The notes beneath the pieces are model-generated. The model saw only the letters and a program-made list of their open reading frames with translations, had not been told where the DNA came from and did not search any database. A stretch of DNA of 64,000 bases from Druceiella hillmani (Eukaryota > Arthropoda > Insecta > Lepidoptera > Hepialidae), in NCBI GenBank assembly GCA_039881145.1, contig JAYKKI010000064.1:5451001-5515000 (forward strand), given 5' to 3'. Below are positions 1-11,565 of the stretch, piece by piece. Both the position numbers and the translations under genes were made by a program. Numbering within the stretch: the stretch's first letter is position 1; each line of letters opens with the position of its first letter.

Positions 1-583
1 CAACTTCCTTAATAGATAGTGAAATATTTAAAAATATTTTTTTTCTTACTATTTGGAAAAAAAACAATTTTCAATAAAAAATGTAAAAATTTTATCATAC
101 TGACACGACAACTTCCTTAATAGATAGTGAAATATTTAAAAATATTTTTTTTCTTACTATTTGGAAAAAAAACAATTTTCAATAAAAAATGTAAAAATTT
201 TATCATACTGACACGACAACTTCCTTAATAGATAGTGAAATATTTAAAAATATTTTTTTTCTTACTATTTGGAAAAAAAAACAATTTTCAATAAAAATGT
301 AAAAATTGTATCATACTGACACGACAACTTCCTTAATAGATAGTGAAATATTTAAAAATATTTTTTTTCTTACTATTTGGAAAAAAAAAACAATTTTCAA
401 TAAAAATGTAAAAATTTTATCATACTGACACGACAACTTCCTTAATAGATAGTGAAATATTTAAAAATATTTTTTTTCTTACTATTTGGAAAAAAAAACA
501 ATTTTCAATAAAAATGTAAAAATTTTATCATACTGACACGACAACTTCCTTAATAGATAGTGAAATATTTAAAAATATTTTTT
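1..583. repeat. 108-bp tandem satellite, ~5.4 copies
   Basis: The unit starts at 1, 109, 217, 325, 434 and 542, beginning 'caacttccttaatagatag' and ending 'catactgacacga'. Copies are nearly identical; differences are mostly one-base changes in A runs. The array runs off the left edge of the window, so its true length is unknown. It breaks into unique sequence just after the sixth start. Confidence 0.95.
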
Positions 584-952
584 TATGTATTTAGTCATTA
601 GGGTTACCAACAGTACTTTGAAATAAAGTATTCATTTTGACAAACTTACTTGATACCTGATGAGCGCAACAAAGATTCTTTAGAATAAAGAATTTCATTT
701 ACGTATATTCATTAAATTATCTCATTTCCAACCATTGTACGAAATTGGTCGCACTTTTTAGTGAAACAGGAGACATTAACAATGAATGACCTTACATTTT
801 ATACTCTTTTATAGTAGTCATAATTTTTTATAGTAGTTTAATTAACTGACTATAAAATAGTATAACTAGACTGTCTAAACTGTACTATTTATATTAAAAA
901 TAATTTCAGTAGAAGTAATGTTCTTCTGTATTGTGTACTTTTTAGAGGTCAT
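584..952. other. AT-rich spacer, nothing recognised
   Basis: Unique-looking AT-rich DNA. No open frame of note, no repeat family recognised. Confidence 0.5.
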
Positions 953-1135
953 TAGATCAAAAGGAAAAATGAAACCATTATAGATCACTAACGTATCTAC
1001 CCGTCTGTCCTTTTGTCACAGCTGTTTTTTCTTTTCAAAAACTGTTTGATGTAGGAACTTGAAATTTGATGTGGTAGTAAAACATATTGACCCGCACACA
1101 TTTCAACAGCTAAAAATATTCATATGGAGATTTTA
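953..1135 (+). repeat. Lepidopteran dispersed repeat, 5' fragment
   Basis: Contains the degraded family signature 'aaaaggaaaaatgaaacc', 'tatagatcac' and 'acccgtctgtccttttgtc', followed by the 'tttttc..aaaactg..tg.aggaacttgaaat' stretch. Nearer-complete relatives lie at 53045-53545 and 12957-13475. Non-coding in every copy here. Confidence 0.6.
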
Positions 1136-1169
1136 AGGAAATCTAAATATTATATTTATAAAACCACAT

Positions 1170-1515
1170 AGAATTAGAAATCAATGATTTTCGCACTTTC
1201 TCCTTTACCTGTGCTATAAAATCTCTCTTTATGTCTACTTTCAAGGTTCTAGGTCGACCAAAAGTACCTTATATATTTTGATGGAAAGTAGTAAGACTAT
1301 GTATGAATAAACAAAAATAGGATCATATCTTTTTATAGCGTGAACCAAAAAGCTTCAAATTTTCCAGCAATTTAAGTTTATAGACCTTAGTATACGACAT
1401 TAATTTCAATTTGATAACCGTTTTTGAGAAAAAGAGGCTTTGATAGACATCTCTGCTGAACGGACAACCAAGTTTACTGGTTTTCTTATTTTGAGAGTTG
1501 GAACATTAAAAACAC
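1170..1515 (-). repeat. Lepidopteran dispersed repeat, reverse copy
   Basis: Read on the minus strand it has the family order: 'ctcaaaataagaaaacc', 'ttgtccgttcagcag', 'aatttgaaattaatgtcg' (approximate) and, at the far end, 'ggtcgacctagaaccttgaaag'-like sequence with 'aggtaaaggagaaagtgcg'. It lies head to head with the fragment just before it, so the two make a loose inverted pair. Confidence 0.6.
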
Positions 1516-1690
1516 TTTAAATTTAAAGTGTTCGTGAAAATAATTAAGATCTAGCTTGTTATTAGATATTGAATATCAAACAAATAAAAAAAACACATTA
1601 AATCTAAAATTTCGTGATGTTGGTAAGGTCTAGTTCGTCGTTAGGTACCAAACCAATAAAAACAATTAAATCCAAAGTATTTGGGTGCAT
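1503..1690. repeat. Degenerate ~75-bp direct repeats
   Basis: Two to three imperfect units share 'taagatctagcttgttatta' / 'taaggtctagttcgtcgtta' and then 'aaaca(c)attaaatc.aaa'. Divergence is high, so this is an old duplication. Confidence 0.5.
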
Positions 1691-2253
1691 GTTTAAAACT
1701 TGGCTCGCATAATGCGCAATTTGTTACACTTTGCCCTTAAGATGGTCTAAGTTGTAGTATTCAGTTCAAAAAGGATTGAATTTTTTTGGAATAAAAAGCA
1801 ACTTAAAATATTATGTACATTAAATATGTTCTTGACAGATTACAAAGACACTTCTCAAGACTTTATGTAAAAACTAGGATATTTTTCAGTTACGATTCGC
1901 CTATTAGAATCCTTTAGAATTTATTTCAAAAATTTTGTTTAAAGTGGAGATTTTACAGTGTACTGAAAATTCATCCTGATTCTATACAAGTTCGGCGTCA
2001 TGTTGATTTAATACATCGTTATATATTTATATAGTAAGTTGCACCGGTTTTACCGCACGTGTCCTTCCGCGTTTGATTTGAAACGCATTTGTTGTTAGCA
2101 AAGGCCTTGTAAACATAATAAATGCCGCCTAATCTAATCGCGAGCCTAATTATAAACAAATAGAAAATAATGACAACCACAATGCAAAACAAACACAATG
2201 CAAATATAGTCGGAAGTGTCCATCGCTTTGATATCTAATCTATCTCATTAACA
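1691..2253. other. Spacer, nothing recognised
   Basis: AT-rich with slightly more GC near 2040-2110. No ORF, RNA or known repeat seen. Confidence 0.5.
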
Positions 2254-2642
2254 TTAAGTAGGGTGATCCTAATTTAAACGTGGGACACAGTCGTGTAGGA
2301 TGTATCGCAGAAAAAAACATTGAATAAAGTAAAAAAATCTGTATATATGTCATAAAATAATTTGTGGAAAAAATCGGTAATTAAGTAGGATCACCCTAAT
2401 TTTAACGTGTGCAGGACACAGTCGTGAAGGATGTATCGCAGAAAAGAAACATAGAATAAAGTAAAAAGTCTTTATATATGTCATAAAAGAATTTCTGAAA
2501 GAAATCGGTCATTAAGTAGGGTCACCCTAATTTAAACGTATGCGGGACACGTCGTGTAGGATGTATCGCAGAAAAAAAAATAGAATAAAGTAAAAAGTCT
2601 TTATATATGTCATAAATGAACTTCTGGAAAAAATTGGTCAAG
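2254..2642. repeat. ~128-bp tandem repeat, 3 copies
   Basis: Unit starts at 2254, 2381 and 2512 with 'ttaagtagg(g/a)t.a(t/c)cctaat', then 'gtaggatgtatcgcagaaaa' and 'tatatgtcataaa'. The spacing (127 and 131 bp) and several indels show moderate age. Confidence 0.9.
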
Positions 2643-4248
2643 TTCAAGATATACTTGTACAATTAGTGTTGTGTCCCAACTGAGTGGCGAGGGTTGTGAC
2701 TGGGTCGAATTAAACATTTTGAAAAACGCATAATGTATATGACAAAAGATGTTCCTTACATTGGGAAAAATATTTTTTTGCCGAAAAGGTTTTTCTCGAA
2801 AACCAATATTTCAGCAGTTACAAGGGAATTTTTGACGACATTTAATCGAGCTGAAAATTTTCAATCCTGATTATTTTCCTTCAGTTTATATCTAATTTCC
2901 AATATTCATGATTTGTTTTCTTCTCTGATGATAAGGGCGGGAATAGCAATTTTTAAGTAATTTTTCCGAAAAATTAAAAAAAGTAATAAAAGATACACCA
3001 TGTTTTTTATTGAATTCGTGCTTCAATAAGCTTTCATTTGACCCCCACACGATACTCTTGAAATCATTTTTTTATTTCCCAATTTCCCCCCTGAAATTAA
3101 CCCCAGAATCAAAATTTAACTTTTTGTATTTCACGTTTATAATTGGGTCATCACATTTTATTTCTGTGCCAACTATAAAATTTTTATGTCGTTTATGTCG
3201 TGCAGTTCCGAGAAAGACGGACGAGCGGACACCGAAGTGACTCCATTAGCTTTCCGTTTTGACAATTTTGCCACATAACACTAAAAATATCAATTATATT
3301 TATTCTGCTTCGTCAAAAACAATTTTTTTTTCTTAATTAACGCAAAATTAAAACAAAGTACATAATAAGTTTATCTTTGTTTCGTTGTTTGTCCGCGTGA
3401 ATCATTGGCGCGACAATATTGACTCTAAATTCGGAAGTAGTGAGTTTGAATGTTACAATAAATTCTTATTTTTTTTAAACTAAAATAAAAAAAACAAATC
3501 TTCCATTCTAAACTCTGATGTGAAACATATCTAAGTAAAACAAAAGTTGGATTTATTCTTTAACTATTCCACAATACGGTAGTTGATTCATTCTAAATTT
3601 TGATATTTTTCGTACAATGTTGTGAAATATAAGTTAATTAAAAACCAGTCTTGAAAAAAATTCAAAAATTTATTGAAAACTAAGCCAGTTGTAGGCTTCT
3701 AAATTTTAAGATACGGATAGAGTTGGGTATATCTCTGTCTCTTTTCCTCTCGTAGAATATTATGTGCAATATTAAAAATGACCTCACAACACAGTATTAA
3801 CGTCCTTTTCTAAAGGTTGAATTTAAACTGTTATAACTCGGTCAATTTTTAAGATTATTAAAATTTTTTTTTACTCTTCATCAGTTTCTACCTTAAAATT
3901 ATGATTAATGAAATAAAAAAAAATTAGTCAAATACCCAATTTTTGGATATCTGAATCAAATTATTTCATTATTATTATTAATTACGGATTAATGTTTATT
4001 TACTTATATAAGTTCATTTTATTTCTTAACTATCATACTGTTACTATTAAACTTGGAATAGAAAGTTATACTTTGCGTAAATACAGAATAGATAAAAGCA
4101 CTACTACTAAACTCAGTTTACTACAAGCTCGTCTTAACTTCATCTGTGAAATACTATTCCGACCTCGACCTAAGTTTAACTTTGGTATAATCGAAAAATA
4201 GTTGACTTTTCGGCAAGTACATTTAACAGCACTTTAGTTTTTGCAATC
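2643..4248. other. Spacer with old dispersed-repeat debris
   Basis: No gene. The 2700-3240 stretch ends in 'agacggacgagcggacacc', the kind of 'gacggacagacgga' tail seen in lepidopteran dispersed repeats, and 3800-3870 has 'tataactcggtcaattttt', also typical of dispersed repeats. Too diverged to name. Confidence 0.35.
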
Positions 4249-4327
4249 GATTTTGGTTAATTTGAACCTTTGCAATCGAATTGTAGTTTTTACAATTTTA
4301 TTGCCAAAGTTTAAATTAACCATAATT
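4249..4327. repeat. Short palindrome, ~26-bp arms
   Basis: 'ttttggttaatttgaacctt' with 'tgcaat' pairs with 'attgcc' plus 'aaagtttaaattaaccataa' about 25 bases further on, with a few mismatches. Could be a tiny foldback element; flanks show no clear target duplication. Confidence 0.6.
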
Positions 4328-4812
4328 TGTTCTAATGATATATTCGTCCATAGCCCATGCTCGTTTTCAGCGTCTCATACTCTTTCATAAATGGAGCCAT
4401 CTGATGTGACAGATGTAATTTGTATTCACAATCATAGACACAACCTCATGTTTTATACGTGTTTGTCTATGAAACGCGACGTTGCCACGTTGACTTTTTG
4501 AAATAACTTATACGACCAAGTTATATTGAACGGAATAGTTATTCTATCGTTTTACTTACTTTATTAGTAGTAATCAATACCTTTGTTATACCTACCTTAT
4601 GAATGGTACAAGTATTCTCAGGATAAGCGTAATATAAATTCAGTTTAAGCATTTGTTTATTAATATTAGTGTGCGAATATCAAAAATAAGTCTATACCGG
4701 ATGTTAAAATCCAATCTATAAAGTTTTCAACGTTAATAATAGAATGCAAGGAGCGTCTCAACTGTATGCCATATTGGATAAAATATATCATTAGAATATA
4801 TTAGTTCTAGTT

Positions 4813-5022
4813 ATTTATTTATCTACTTTAATGTACTTAATCGATACATACGGCGGGCTTATCGCTACGAGAGCAATCTCTTACAGCCAACCATAACACC
4901 AGTCCAACCCCGTTCGACGAATGACCGGGAATCGAACCCGGATCCCTGCGGTGCGCCTCATCCTCAAAGGCCGTATGCCTTGTGGTCAACCCAACACATC
5001 ACAGCCATGACAACCCAACACA
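4813..5022 (-). mobile_element. tRNA-derived SINE
   Basis: On the minus strand there is a Pol III B-box, 'gggttcgattcccgg', preceded by 'gaggcgcaccgcagggatcc', and a SINE body 'ggctgtaagagattgctctc' then 'gtagcgataagcccgccgta', ending in a TAAATAAATA-type tail. A second copy lies at 17395-17612 and a 3' piece at 12850-12925. It is a retroposed SINE rather than a tRNA gene: no cloverleaf acceptor stem closes, and the body continues about 120 bp past the B-box. Confidence 0.8.
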
Positions 5023-5112
5023 CCACAGTTCTAATAACTAATTTTGTTATATACTGAATGAACATATAAGAATCAAGAATGTCCATTGTTGAAGCAAATC
5101 AATGCGGATTGC

Positions 5113-5115
<3 letters not shown>

Positions 5116-5158
<43 letters not shown>
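5116..5158. repeat. (TA)n microsatellite
   Basis: About 20 uninterrupted TA repeats. Confidence 0.95.
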
Positions 5159-5162
<4 letters not shown>

Positions 5163-5555
5163 TACATATAAATAAAAATTATATGTATCTAAATACCTTT
5201 GTAATACCATCATTAATGATAAGAATGGAGTAATGCGTTATATATAAATAAAAACTAAGTATTTCCGAAAAAAAGATGTTTTATACTTTAACGCCAAATG
5301 TTATTGAATAGTATGAAACGTTAGATAAACTCAACTCACTGTTTATTCGCAAAAGCAGGTACCCCAATATAATGACTCTGTAAAGTCTTACTTTATTTAA
5401 TCACTAACTTTTGCTCGCTGCCTCTCTCGCGTGAATTGTTTTTATTAAAACAAAATGATTTACAAACAGATTTTGAATACTTGATATATAATATACTGGG
5501 TTTTTTATCTCCCAGGAGTTATGTTAAAGAAGAACATTAATGTTAATTCGAATTA

Positions 5556-5558
<3 letters not shown>
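5159..5558. other. Spacer, nothing recognised
   Basis: AT-rich; no ORF or repeat family recognised. Confidence 0.5.
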
Positions 5559-5611
<53 letters not shown>

Positions 5612-6013
5612 CATAAATGTCGGATAAAGAAAGACGTTATACGTTATATATATATATATATAAACATAAATGTCGGATAAAGAAAGACGTTATACGTTGA
5701 CTGAAAAATAGTTGATTGTTGTTAATATAAAATTTAAAATATGACTTTTTTTACCAAAAATTGAAAATAATATTCATAATTATTTGTCATCTTTTTCGCA
5801 CACACGATACTTGCGCATTGACATCTAGCTGCCCGGGTAAGCACCGGGCTCTACGCAAGTATTGGGTGTGTTAAAAAGAGGTCTGTGTAATATTTTTTTT
5901 GCACTCAATTAGAAAAAGGGCGTGTTTTACGTTTTATTTCAACGACAATTTATTCATTTATAGCCTTCGAATTGCGTCTTTCTTTGGCCGACACTTATTC
6001 CTGGACACCGTGT
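5559..6013. mobile_element. MITE with ACACGGTGTCC ends (copy 1)
   Basis: Related to 44447-44837. Shared blocks include 'attcataattatttgtcat', 'acatctagctgcccgggtaa', 'gcaagtattgggtgtgtt' and the right end 'ggacaccgtg' followed by TA. The left terminus is lost: in its place a (TA)n run (5559-5610) joins 'gtcggataaagaaagacg', and a ~55-bp piece made of that motif plus TA repeats is duplicated (5611-5665 and 5666 on). Non-coding. The TA next to the right end would fit a Tc1/mariner-type MITE, but only one end is available. Confidence 0.75.
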
Positions 6014-6031
6014 AAATATACACACATACAC

Positions 6032-6032
6032 A

Positions 6033-6077
<45 letters not shown>
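6032..6077. repeat. (TA)n microsatellite
   Basis: TA run next to the right end of the MITE; it produces a spurious minus-strand Ile/Tyr open frame. Confidence 0.95.
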
Positions 6078-6083
<6 letters not shown>

Positions 6084-7461
6084 TTCATTAAAAAGGTTTA
6101 TCGAGTAACAAACATCCAAACTTTCGGATTTATAAATATTAGTCATAGGGATAACTTTATTTCAGTTCACATGTTTGTAGTATATCAAAATAATTAATTA
6201 CGTCTCTATATATGAGTATTAGTAATTATTGATACACCTCGTATGATAGATACAAAAACATACATTACAATCCTAGGAAAATTGAAAACTTGTGCACTAT
6301 TGTCAATAAACAATGAAAATTACAGTTTTTCCGGTTATTTTGAGCTTGCTTACAATTTTTCCGGTTCGTTTAAGTACGAATGCAAATGGCGATCGCTGAT
6401 TGGCTAATCTAAGTGTTGCATTTAAAGTAAATTGCATTAAAAGTCCATTCATTTTAAGCAAATTGTTTATAGTAAATAATGTTATGAAAGAATAGACATG
6501 GACTTATTTTATAGAAAGTTTCATTAAAAAAATCTTTACCGTAATAAATCAAAAACAAGAAACCTATAAATAAAGGTATGTTGTCATTTTTTTTTTCTTA
6601 AAAAGCAAGGACGGAAATCTATATGTTACTAAACTGCATTTACTAGAGTAGCGGAAAATTTGGTGTAAATTATGTACGTCCCAAAATGTAGTGAAGAGTC
6701 TGGTCACTTCAGTCAAACTGAAACCTGGAACTCCACGGGGAAGAGACCATTGACAATAAAAAAGCTAAAGTCGCACAAACGGGCAATGTGAGTGATCCTG
6801 CCATTGGTAGATCGGTAGGACACAACGTGACTCCGTAAAAAAATATGTATTTGGAAAAAATAAAACAGGTTTCTTCGCGCTAATATTTTAAATAAATCCA
6901 ATCTGCAAAGTAGTAGCGAGTGTCAAGCCAGTTATGTCTATTGAGAAATATAACTGGAAAACATCTGACATGACATGACGTCACGCATATTTACGTATTA
7001 TTTGTGCGTGAGCTTCTCGACTTTGGATACAGGAACTTATTAACGATAATGATAAGCTAAGAGTATACGTATGTATATATTTTCTCACTTTTCCTTATTA
7101 TAAATTAATTTTACCACGGATTCGTCCGCGTTGGTTTTCTGTTATAGTTATGAGCTCTACACTATTACATGCGAGCCATAAATTTAATATGTGCACTACG
7201 CCATCTATTGGTATGTTTTAGTACTTAGTATTTTTTCCGAATTATTAACACTGAGTTTTATCAAAGAGCAATTATGCTATTTTTCGGTTTAAAAGTAATT
7301 CATATTTTAAAAAGATTTATGAACTATGTTTATACTAGTTTTGTGGAAATCTGTCATCCTATTAGACGTGATTGAGCAGCAAATATCCAAGTGCAATGTT
7401 CATTGTATCGATATCCACTGAGAGTAAATTTGCGGAAAATGTTTGAACATTTACTTAATAA
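6078..7461. other. Spacer with LINE-tail-like debris
   Basis: No gene. 'accacggattcgtccgcgtt' at about 7111 resembles the end motif 'cccgcgacttcgtccgcgt' common in lepidopteran elements. Short open frames here show no family resemblance. Confidence 0.35.
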
Positions 7462-7845
7462 CATCTGGCTTGACACTTGCTACAGACATAACTGGCTTGA
7501 CACTTGCTATAGACATAACTGGCTTGACACTTGCTACAGACAAAACTGGCTTAACACTTGCTACTGATATAACTGGCTTGACACTTGCTACAGACATAAC
7601 TGGGTTGACACTTGCGTCAGACATACTGGCTTGATACTTGCTACAGATATAACTAGCTTGACACTTGCTACATATATAACTGGCTTGACACTTGCTACGG
7701 ACATAACTGGCTTGACACTTGCTAAAGACATAGCTGGCTAGACACTTGCTGCAGACATAATTGGCTTGCCATTTGCTATAGACATAACTGGCTTGACACT
7801 TGGTACAGACATAACTAGCTTGACACTTGCTACTACTTTGCAGAC
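7462..7845. repeat. 27-bp minisatellite, ~14 copies
   Basis: The unit is 'ggcttgacacttgctacaga' plus 'cataact'. Because 27 is a multiple of three, both strands stay open (63 codons on plus, 137 on minus) and give repeats such as SVKPVMSVA. The frames have no upstream coding context, so I treat this as a minisatellite, not a protein. Confidence 0.9.
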
Positions 7846-8125
7846 TTAATAACTCAGCAACCAAAGAAGTAATAATATGAATATATAATTTTACGCGTGT
7901 AAAAGTTGTACTAAATAAAATATTTACATGGTGACACTTGCTATAGACACAACTGGCTTGACATTTGTTACAGACATAACTGGCTTGACACTAGCTACAG
8001 ACATAACTGGCTTGACACTTGCTGCTACTGTACAGACTTAACAACTCAGCAACCAAAGAACTAATGATATGAATATATAATTTTATGCGTGTAAAAGTTG
8101 TACTTGATAATATAGTTACATGGCA
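7846..8125. repeat. Duplicated flank plus a short second block of the 27-bp unit
   Basis: The sequence from 'cagacttaataactcagcaa' through 'gtgtaaaagttgtact' (about 7840-7910) returns at about 8033-8105. Between them lie four more 27-bp units (7930-8032). Array plus flank were therefore duplicated together. Confidence 0.8.
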
Positions 8126-8335
8126 AAGTGTAATTTTAAAATTTAGAAATTGTATAATAGACATAATATGTCCTCTTAAAAGTTTTTATCTACTTAAGTG
8201 TGTATTGAATTTTATTTTCTAACCAGCATGTAGTTACGATCGAAGAAATACTTGAGTCATTCAAAATTGAAATGTTTTAATAATGAAAGTGAAAAAACAG
8301 GTTTTTAAAATCTGTAGCGGTAATGAAATATGTCC
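8126..8335. other. Spacer, nothing recognised
   Basis: AT-rich; no feature seen. Confidence 0.5.
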
Positions 8336-8446
8336 TTGTATTTGAGATATTCTCGACAATATCTGTATTTGAGATATTCTCGACAATATCTGTATTTGAG
8401 ATATTCTCGACAATATCTGTATTTGAGATATTCTCGACAATATCTA
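8336..8446. repeat. 27-bp tandem repeat with internal hairpin, 4 copies
   Basis: The unit 'tatttgagatattctcgaca' plus 'atatctg' has the perfect stem agatatt / aatatct around a 6-base loop. Copies are essentially identical. The sequence is unrelated to the 27-bp unit 500 bp upstream. Confidence 0.9.
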
Positions 8447-8611
8447 TATATTTAATTAAATTATTACTGTACACTCTACTATGTTACTATATGGCCTAGT
8501 AAATCTTTCAAAGACGTTAAAATATAAAAAAATTCTTGGACTATTAGATTTAAAGTCATAGCAGCAATTTTCCGTTAAAATTTAAATAAATTTCTAGTTA
8601 TTCTAATAGCT

Positions 8612-8752
8612 AGGCTTTCTGTACCGGTGGTCTGGTATTTAGTGAAGCGCTAGGTGCCTGGCAGTAGTGGGGCAAACTCCATCGATCGCTCGCCCTTCCT
8701 ACTACAGACGTGTTTCATTTTTTGTTACTATCTCATTTCGTAACAGACGAAC
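8612..8752. repeat. Dispersed ~135-bp repeat, copy 1
   Basis: Matches 12505-12642 over about 135 bp, including 'agtgaagcgctaggt', 'ctccatcgatcgctcgc' and 'ctactacagacgtgtttca'. It is GC-richer than its surroundings. I do not recognise the family; a short SINE is possible, but I see no clear A/B boxes. Confidence 0.7.
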
Positions 8753-9053
8753 TTAAACAATAAAATTTTTGAAATAAACTTTGCACATTTGACCAATTTA
8801 ACATTATTTTTTTTAATTTACAAAGTTTCTTCATAATGAGAATAAATTAATTGTGATTAAAAACCAAAAAGTGCCCACATCTCGTTTTTTATTGTTTCAT
8901 AAATAAACAAATTATAAGAAAGAATTTAAAAAAACCGTTAAGAACAGCAAGGAACATAGAGAAAGGCCAAAAAGGTCCGCACCAAACAGATGCGGAAAAC
9001 AATCGCCGAACGTGATGAAATTGAATTTTTGTTTTGTTTATATGTATTGAAAT
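8753..9053. other. Spacer leading into the 210-bp family
   Basis: From about 8975 ('aaacagatgcggaaaac') the sequence already resembles 11025-11090, so the 210-bp family has a shared leader on this side. Confidence 0.5.
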
Positions 9054-9895
9054 ATTTGATAAATCATTTTGAAAATTAAAAAAAAAACTTCTATTTTGAT
9101 AGTTAACTAATCTATAGAAAAAAAATCATCAAAATTCGTCAAGTGTCTGTGACCTGTTCTCGTAGATACATACGTATTTACGTACAGGCTAATGGACGGA
9201 GACGCATATTAATTTTCAAACGCAAATTAGATCATAATAAACAATTTAAAAAATGTAAAATATTTGATAAATCATTTTGAAAATAAAAAAAACATCTATT
9301 TTGATAGTTAACCAATCAGTAGAAAATATAATCACCAAAATTCGTCAAGTATTGCAATCTGTAACCTGTTTTCATACATTCATACGTATTTACGTACATA
9401 CTAATGGACGGAAGCACATATTAATTTTTAGACGCAAAATTAGATCATAATAAACATTTTATAAAATGTGAAATATTTGATATATCATTTTGAAAATTAA
9501 AAGACATCTATTTTGATAGTTAACCAATCGATAGAAAAAAAAACACCAAAATTCGTCAAGTATTGCGATCTGTAACCTGTTCTCCTAGATACACACGCTT
9601 TACGTACAGGTTAACGGACGGAGGCGCATATTAATTTTCAAACGCAAAATTAGATCATAATAAACATTTTAAAAAATGTAAAATATTTGATAATTCATTT
9701 TGAAAATTAAAAGATATCTATTTTGATAGTTAACCAATCGATAGAAAAAATTACCTAAATTCGTTAAGTATTGCGATCTGTAACCTGTTTTCATACATTC
9801 ATACGTATTTACGTACAGATTAATGGACGGAGGCGCATATTAATTTTTAGACGCAAAATTAGATCATAACAAACATTTAAAAAATGTAAAAATGG
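9054..9895. repeat. ~210-bp tandem repeat, 4 copies
   Basis: Units start 'atttgataaatcattttgaa' at 9054, 9262, 9475 and 9685 (208, 213 and 210 bp apart). Each continues 'ctattttgatagttaac', 'aaattcgtcaag', 'gatctgtaacctgtt', 'tacgtattt', 'ggacggag' and 'attagatcataataaac'. Another unit stands at 11080-11200, and diverged relatives form the inverted arms at 14574-14811 and 15517-15745. Origin is probably a dispersed non-autonomous element. Confidence 0.9.
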
Positions 9896-10894
9896 TGCAA
9901 TTTTATAGCAAGCTACCTTTTTTCCAAAAATCTATATTAAAAGTTGATTACTTGTAGAATGACCTGAGTTATAATAAATTCTGCTAGCGTGACCCGTGCG
10001 AAGTCTTCGCATTATTTATTCCATTATGAAGCTCAGATGACAGATCAAACAAATATTTTACTAAAATTGACATATAGAGGCGCAAGTATCAAAAGCATTG
10101 AGCTAAAGCGCCACTTTATTTATACGTGAGTGGATTTGAAATTAAACAAACATTTTACCGACCGTCAATCATATTGACGTTGAGCCGTTAGATGGCAGCA
10201 TTGCTGTTTTGTGTATATAATTTTAATAATTAATTAATTTGCAAAAACACTAGCAATAATAAATTTTTAGTTGTGGATGCCGGTAGAGCAAGCAATTATC
10301 TATAAAATGATATATAATTTATGTGGATTAGTTGTGAGGTTTTTTCTAAAAAGGGAGTGTAACATCTTAACCTTAGCGTATTAATATATATGATGATGAT
10401 GATGATGGTCACACCTTGAAAATGGCGCGCTAGTCAATAATAAAGCACACAGATGTGTGCTTTATTTAGTTAATAGTAACAACTAAAACTAATAGTATTC
10501 ATTTAATAAGCATTATTTATATATACTTAATAGTAATAACTAAACGGAATAGCATCCAAAACAAGGTAAGTAAGATAAGATAATTATATACCGGGAAATA
10601 TTTAACTCAAAAGCAACGTAAGAGTAGTGGAATTAAACGGTGTAGACTATAACACAATCTTAATCTAGCATTAGCTAACAATGCTTAGACTAATTAACTA
10701 TTCGCGGCGCATGAGATATCGAAAGATTAAGTCGCCGCAAGATAAACATTAGTCGGTGACAGATTCGTTAAGACGCAACCCCCTTCAATAGGGATCAATG
10801 CTAGGCGGCCAGATTAACTTTTGGGTTAATTCAACTCTTTAACTCCAAAAGTTTGGCTTGTTGGTATCAAACGAGATAATTTATCTTGTTTTGA
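9896..10894. other. Spacer with element terminus and a small hairpin
   Basis: 'tgctagcgtgacccgtgcga' at about 9983 with 'agtcttcgc' resembles the 'gctagctg..cccgcgacttcg' terminus of lepidopteran elements. A perfect 9-bp stem, aaagcacac / gtgtgcttt, lies at about 10442-10464, and a short GAT run at 10391-10406. No gene. Confidence 0.4.
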
Positions 10895-11180
10895 TTGAGT
10901 TTTGAAACTATTTACAGACAAAGTTATGTGTATGAATGGCCAAATACATTTATACGAACAGGTTTATATCAGTTTCCTTCCTTGATGGTGTTTCGTGTCA
11001 AAAATGGAACAAAGGCGTACAGTAAAACAGATGCGTCGTCGAATGTGATAAAATGGAGTTTTTGTTTTGTTTATATGTATTAAAATATTTGATAAATCAT
11101 TTTGAAAATTAAAAGACATCTATTTTGATAGTTAACCAATCTATAGAAAAAAATAATCACCAAAATTCGTCAACTATTGT
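10895..11180. repeat. Leader and single unit of the 210-bp family
   Basis: The leader 'acaggtttatatcag' ... 'tgtcaaaaatgg.acaaag' at 10955-11020 reappears at 11568-11635, on the far side of the 35-bp array. One 210-bp-type unit follows (11040-11200). A 62-codon open frame here is a by-product. Confidence 0.7.
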
Positions 11181-11565
11181 GATCTGTAACCTGTTCTCAT
11201 ACATACAAACATAATGAACTGTAGCTTGTTCTCATACATACATACGTAATGAACTGTAACTTGTTCTCATACACACATGCGTAACGAACTATAACCTGTT
11301 TTCATACATACAAATATAACGAACTGTAACCTGTTCTCATACACACATACGTAACGAACTGTAACCTGTTCTCATACATACATACGTAATGAACTGTAAC
11401 TTGTTCTCATACACACATGCGTAACGAACTATAACCTGTTTTCATACATACAAACATAACGAACTGTAACTTGTTCTCATACATACATACGTAACGAAAT
11501 GTAACCTGTTCTCAGACATACATACGTAACGAACTGTAACCTGTTCTCATGCACACATACGACAC
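11181..11565. repeat. 35-bp minisatellite, ~11 copies
   Basis: The unit is 'gaactgtaacctgttctcat' plus 'acatacatacgtaac'. Variants (acttg / acctg, acacacatgcg / acatacaaa.ata) recur every four units, giving ~140-bp higher-order periodicity. The unit equals the 'gatctgtaacctgttctcat' segment of the flanking 210-bp unit, so the array grew inside that element. Confidence 0.9.

Noticed and set aside
4900..5000. tRNA gene on the minus strand
   Set aside because: There is a good B-box but no closing acceptor stem and a long conserved body after it; it is a SINE with a second copy at 17.4 kb.
7451..7864. 137-codon minus-strand frame with repeated SVKPVMSVA
   Set aside because: It is the 27-bp minisatellite read through; the opposite strand is open as well and there is no coding context.
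8336..8446. Possible CRISPR array (27-bp repeats with hairpin)
   Set aside because: The units are directly adjacent without spacers, and the DNA is eukaryotic. The same holds for the other tandem arrays.
10442..10464. Hairpin resembling a bacterial terminator
   Set aside because: No gene precedes it and the genome is not bacterial; a short palindrome of this size is expected by chance in 64 kb.
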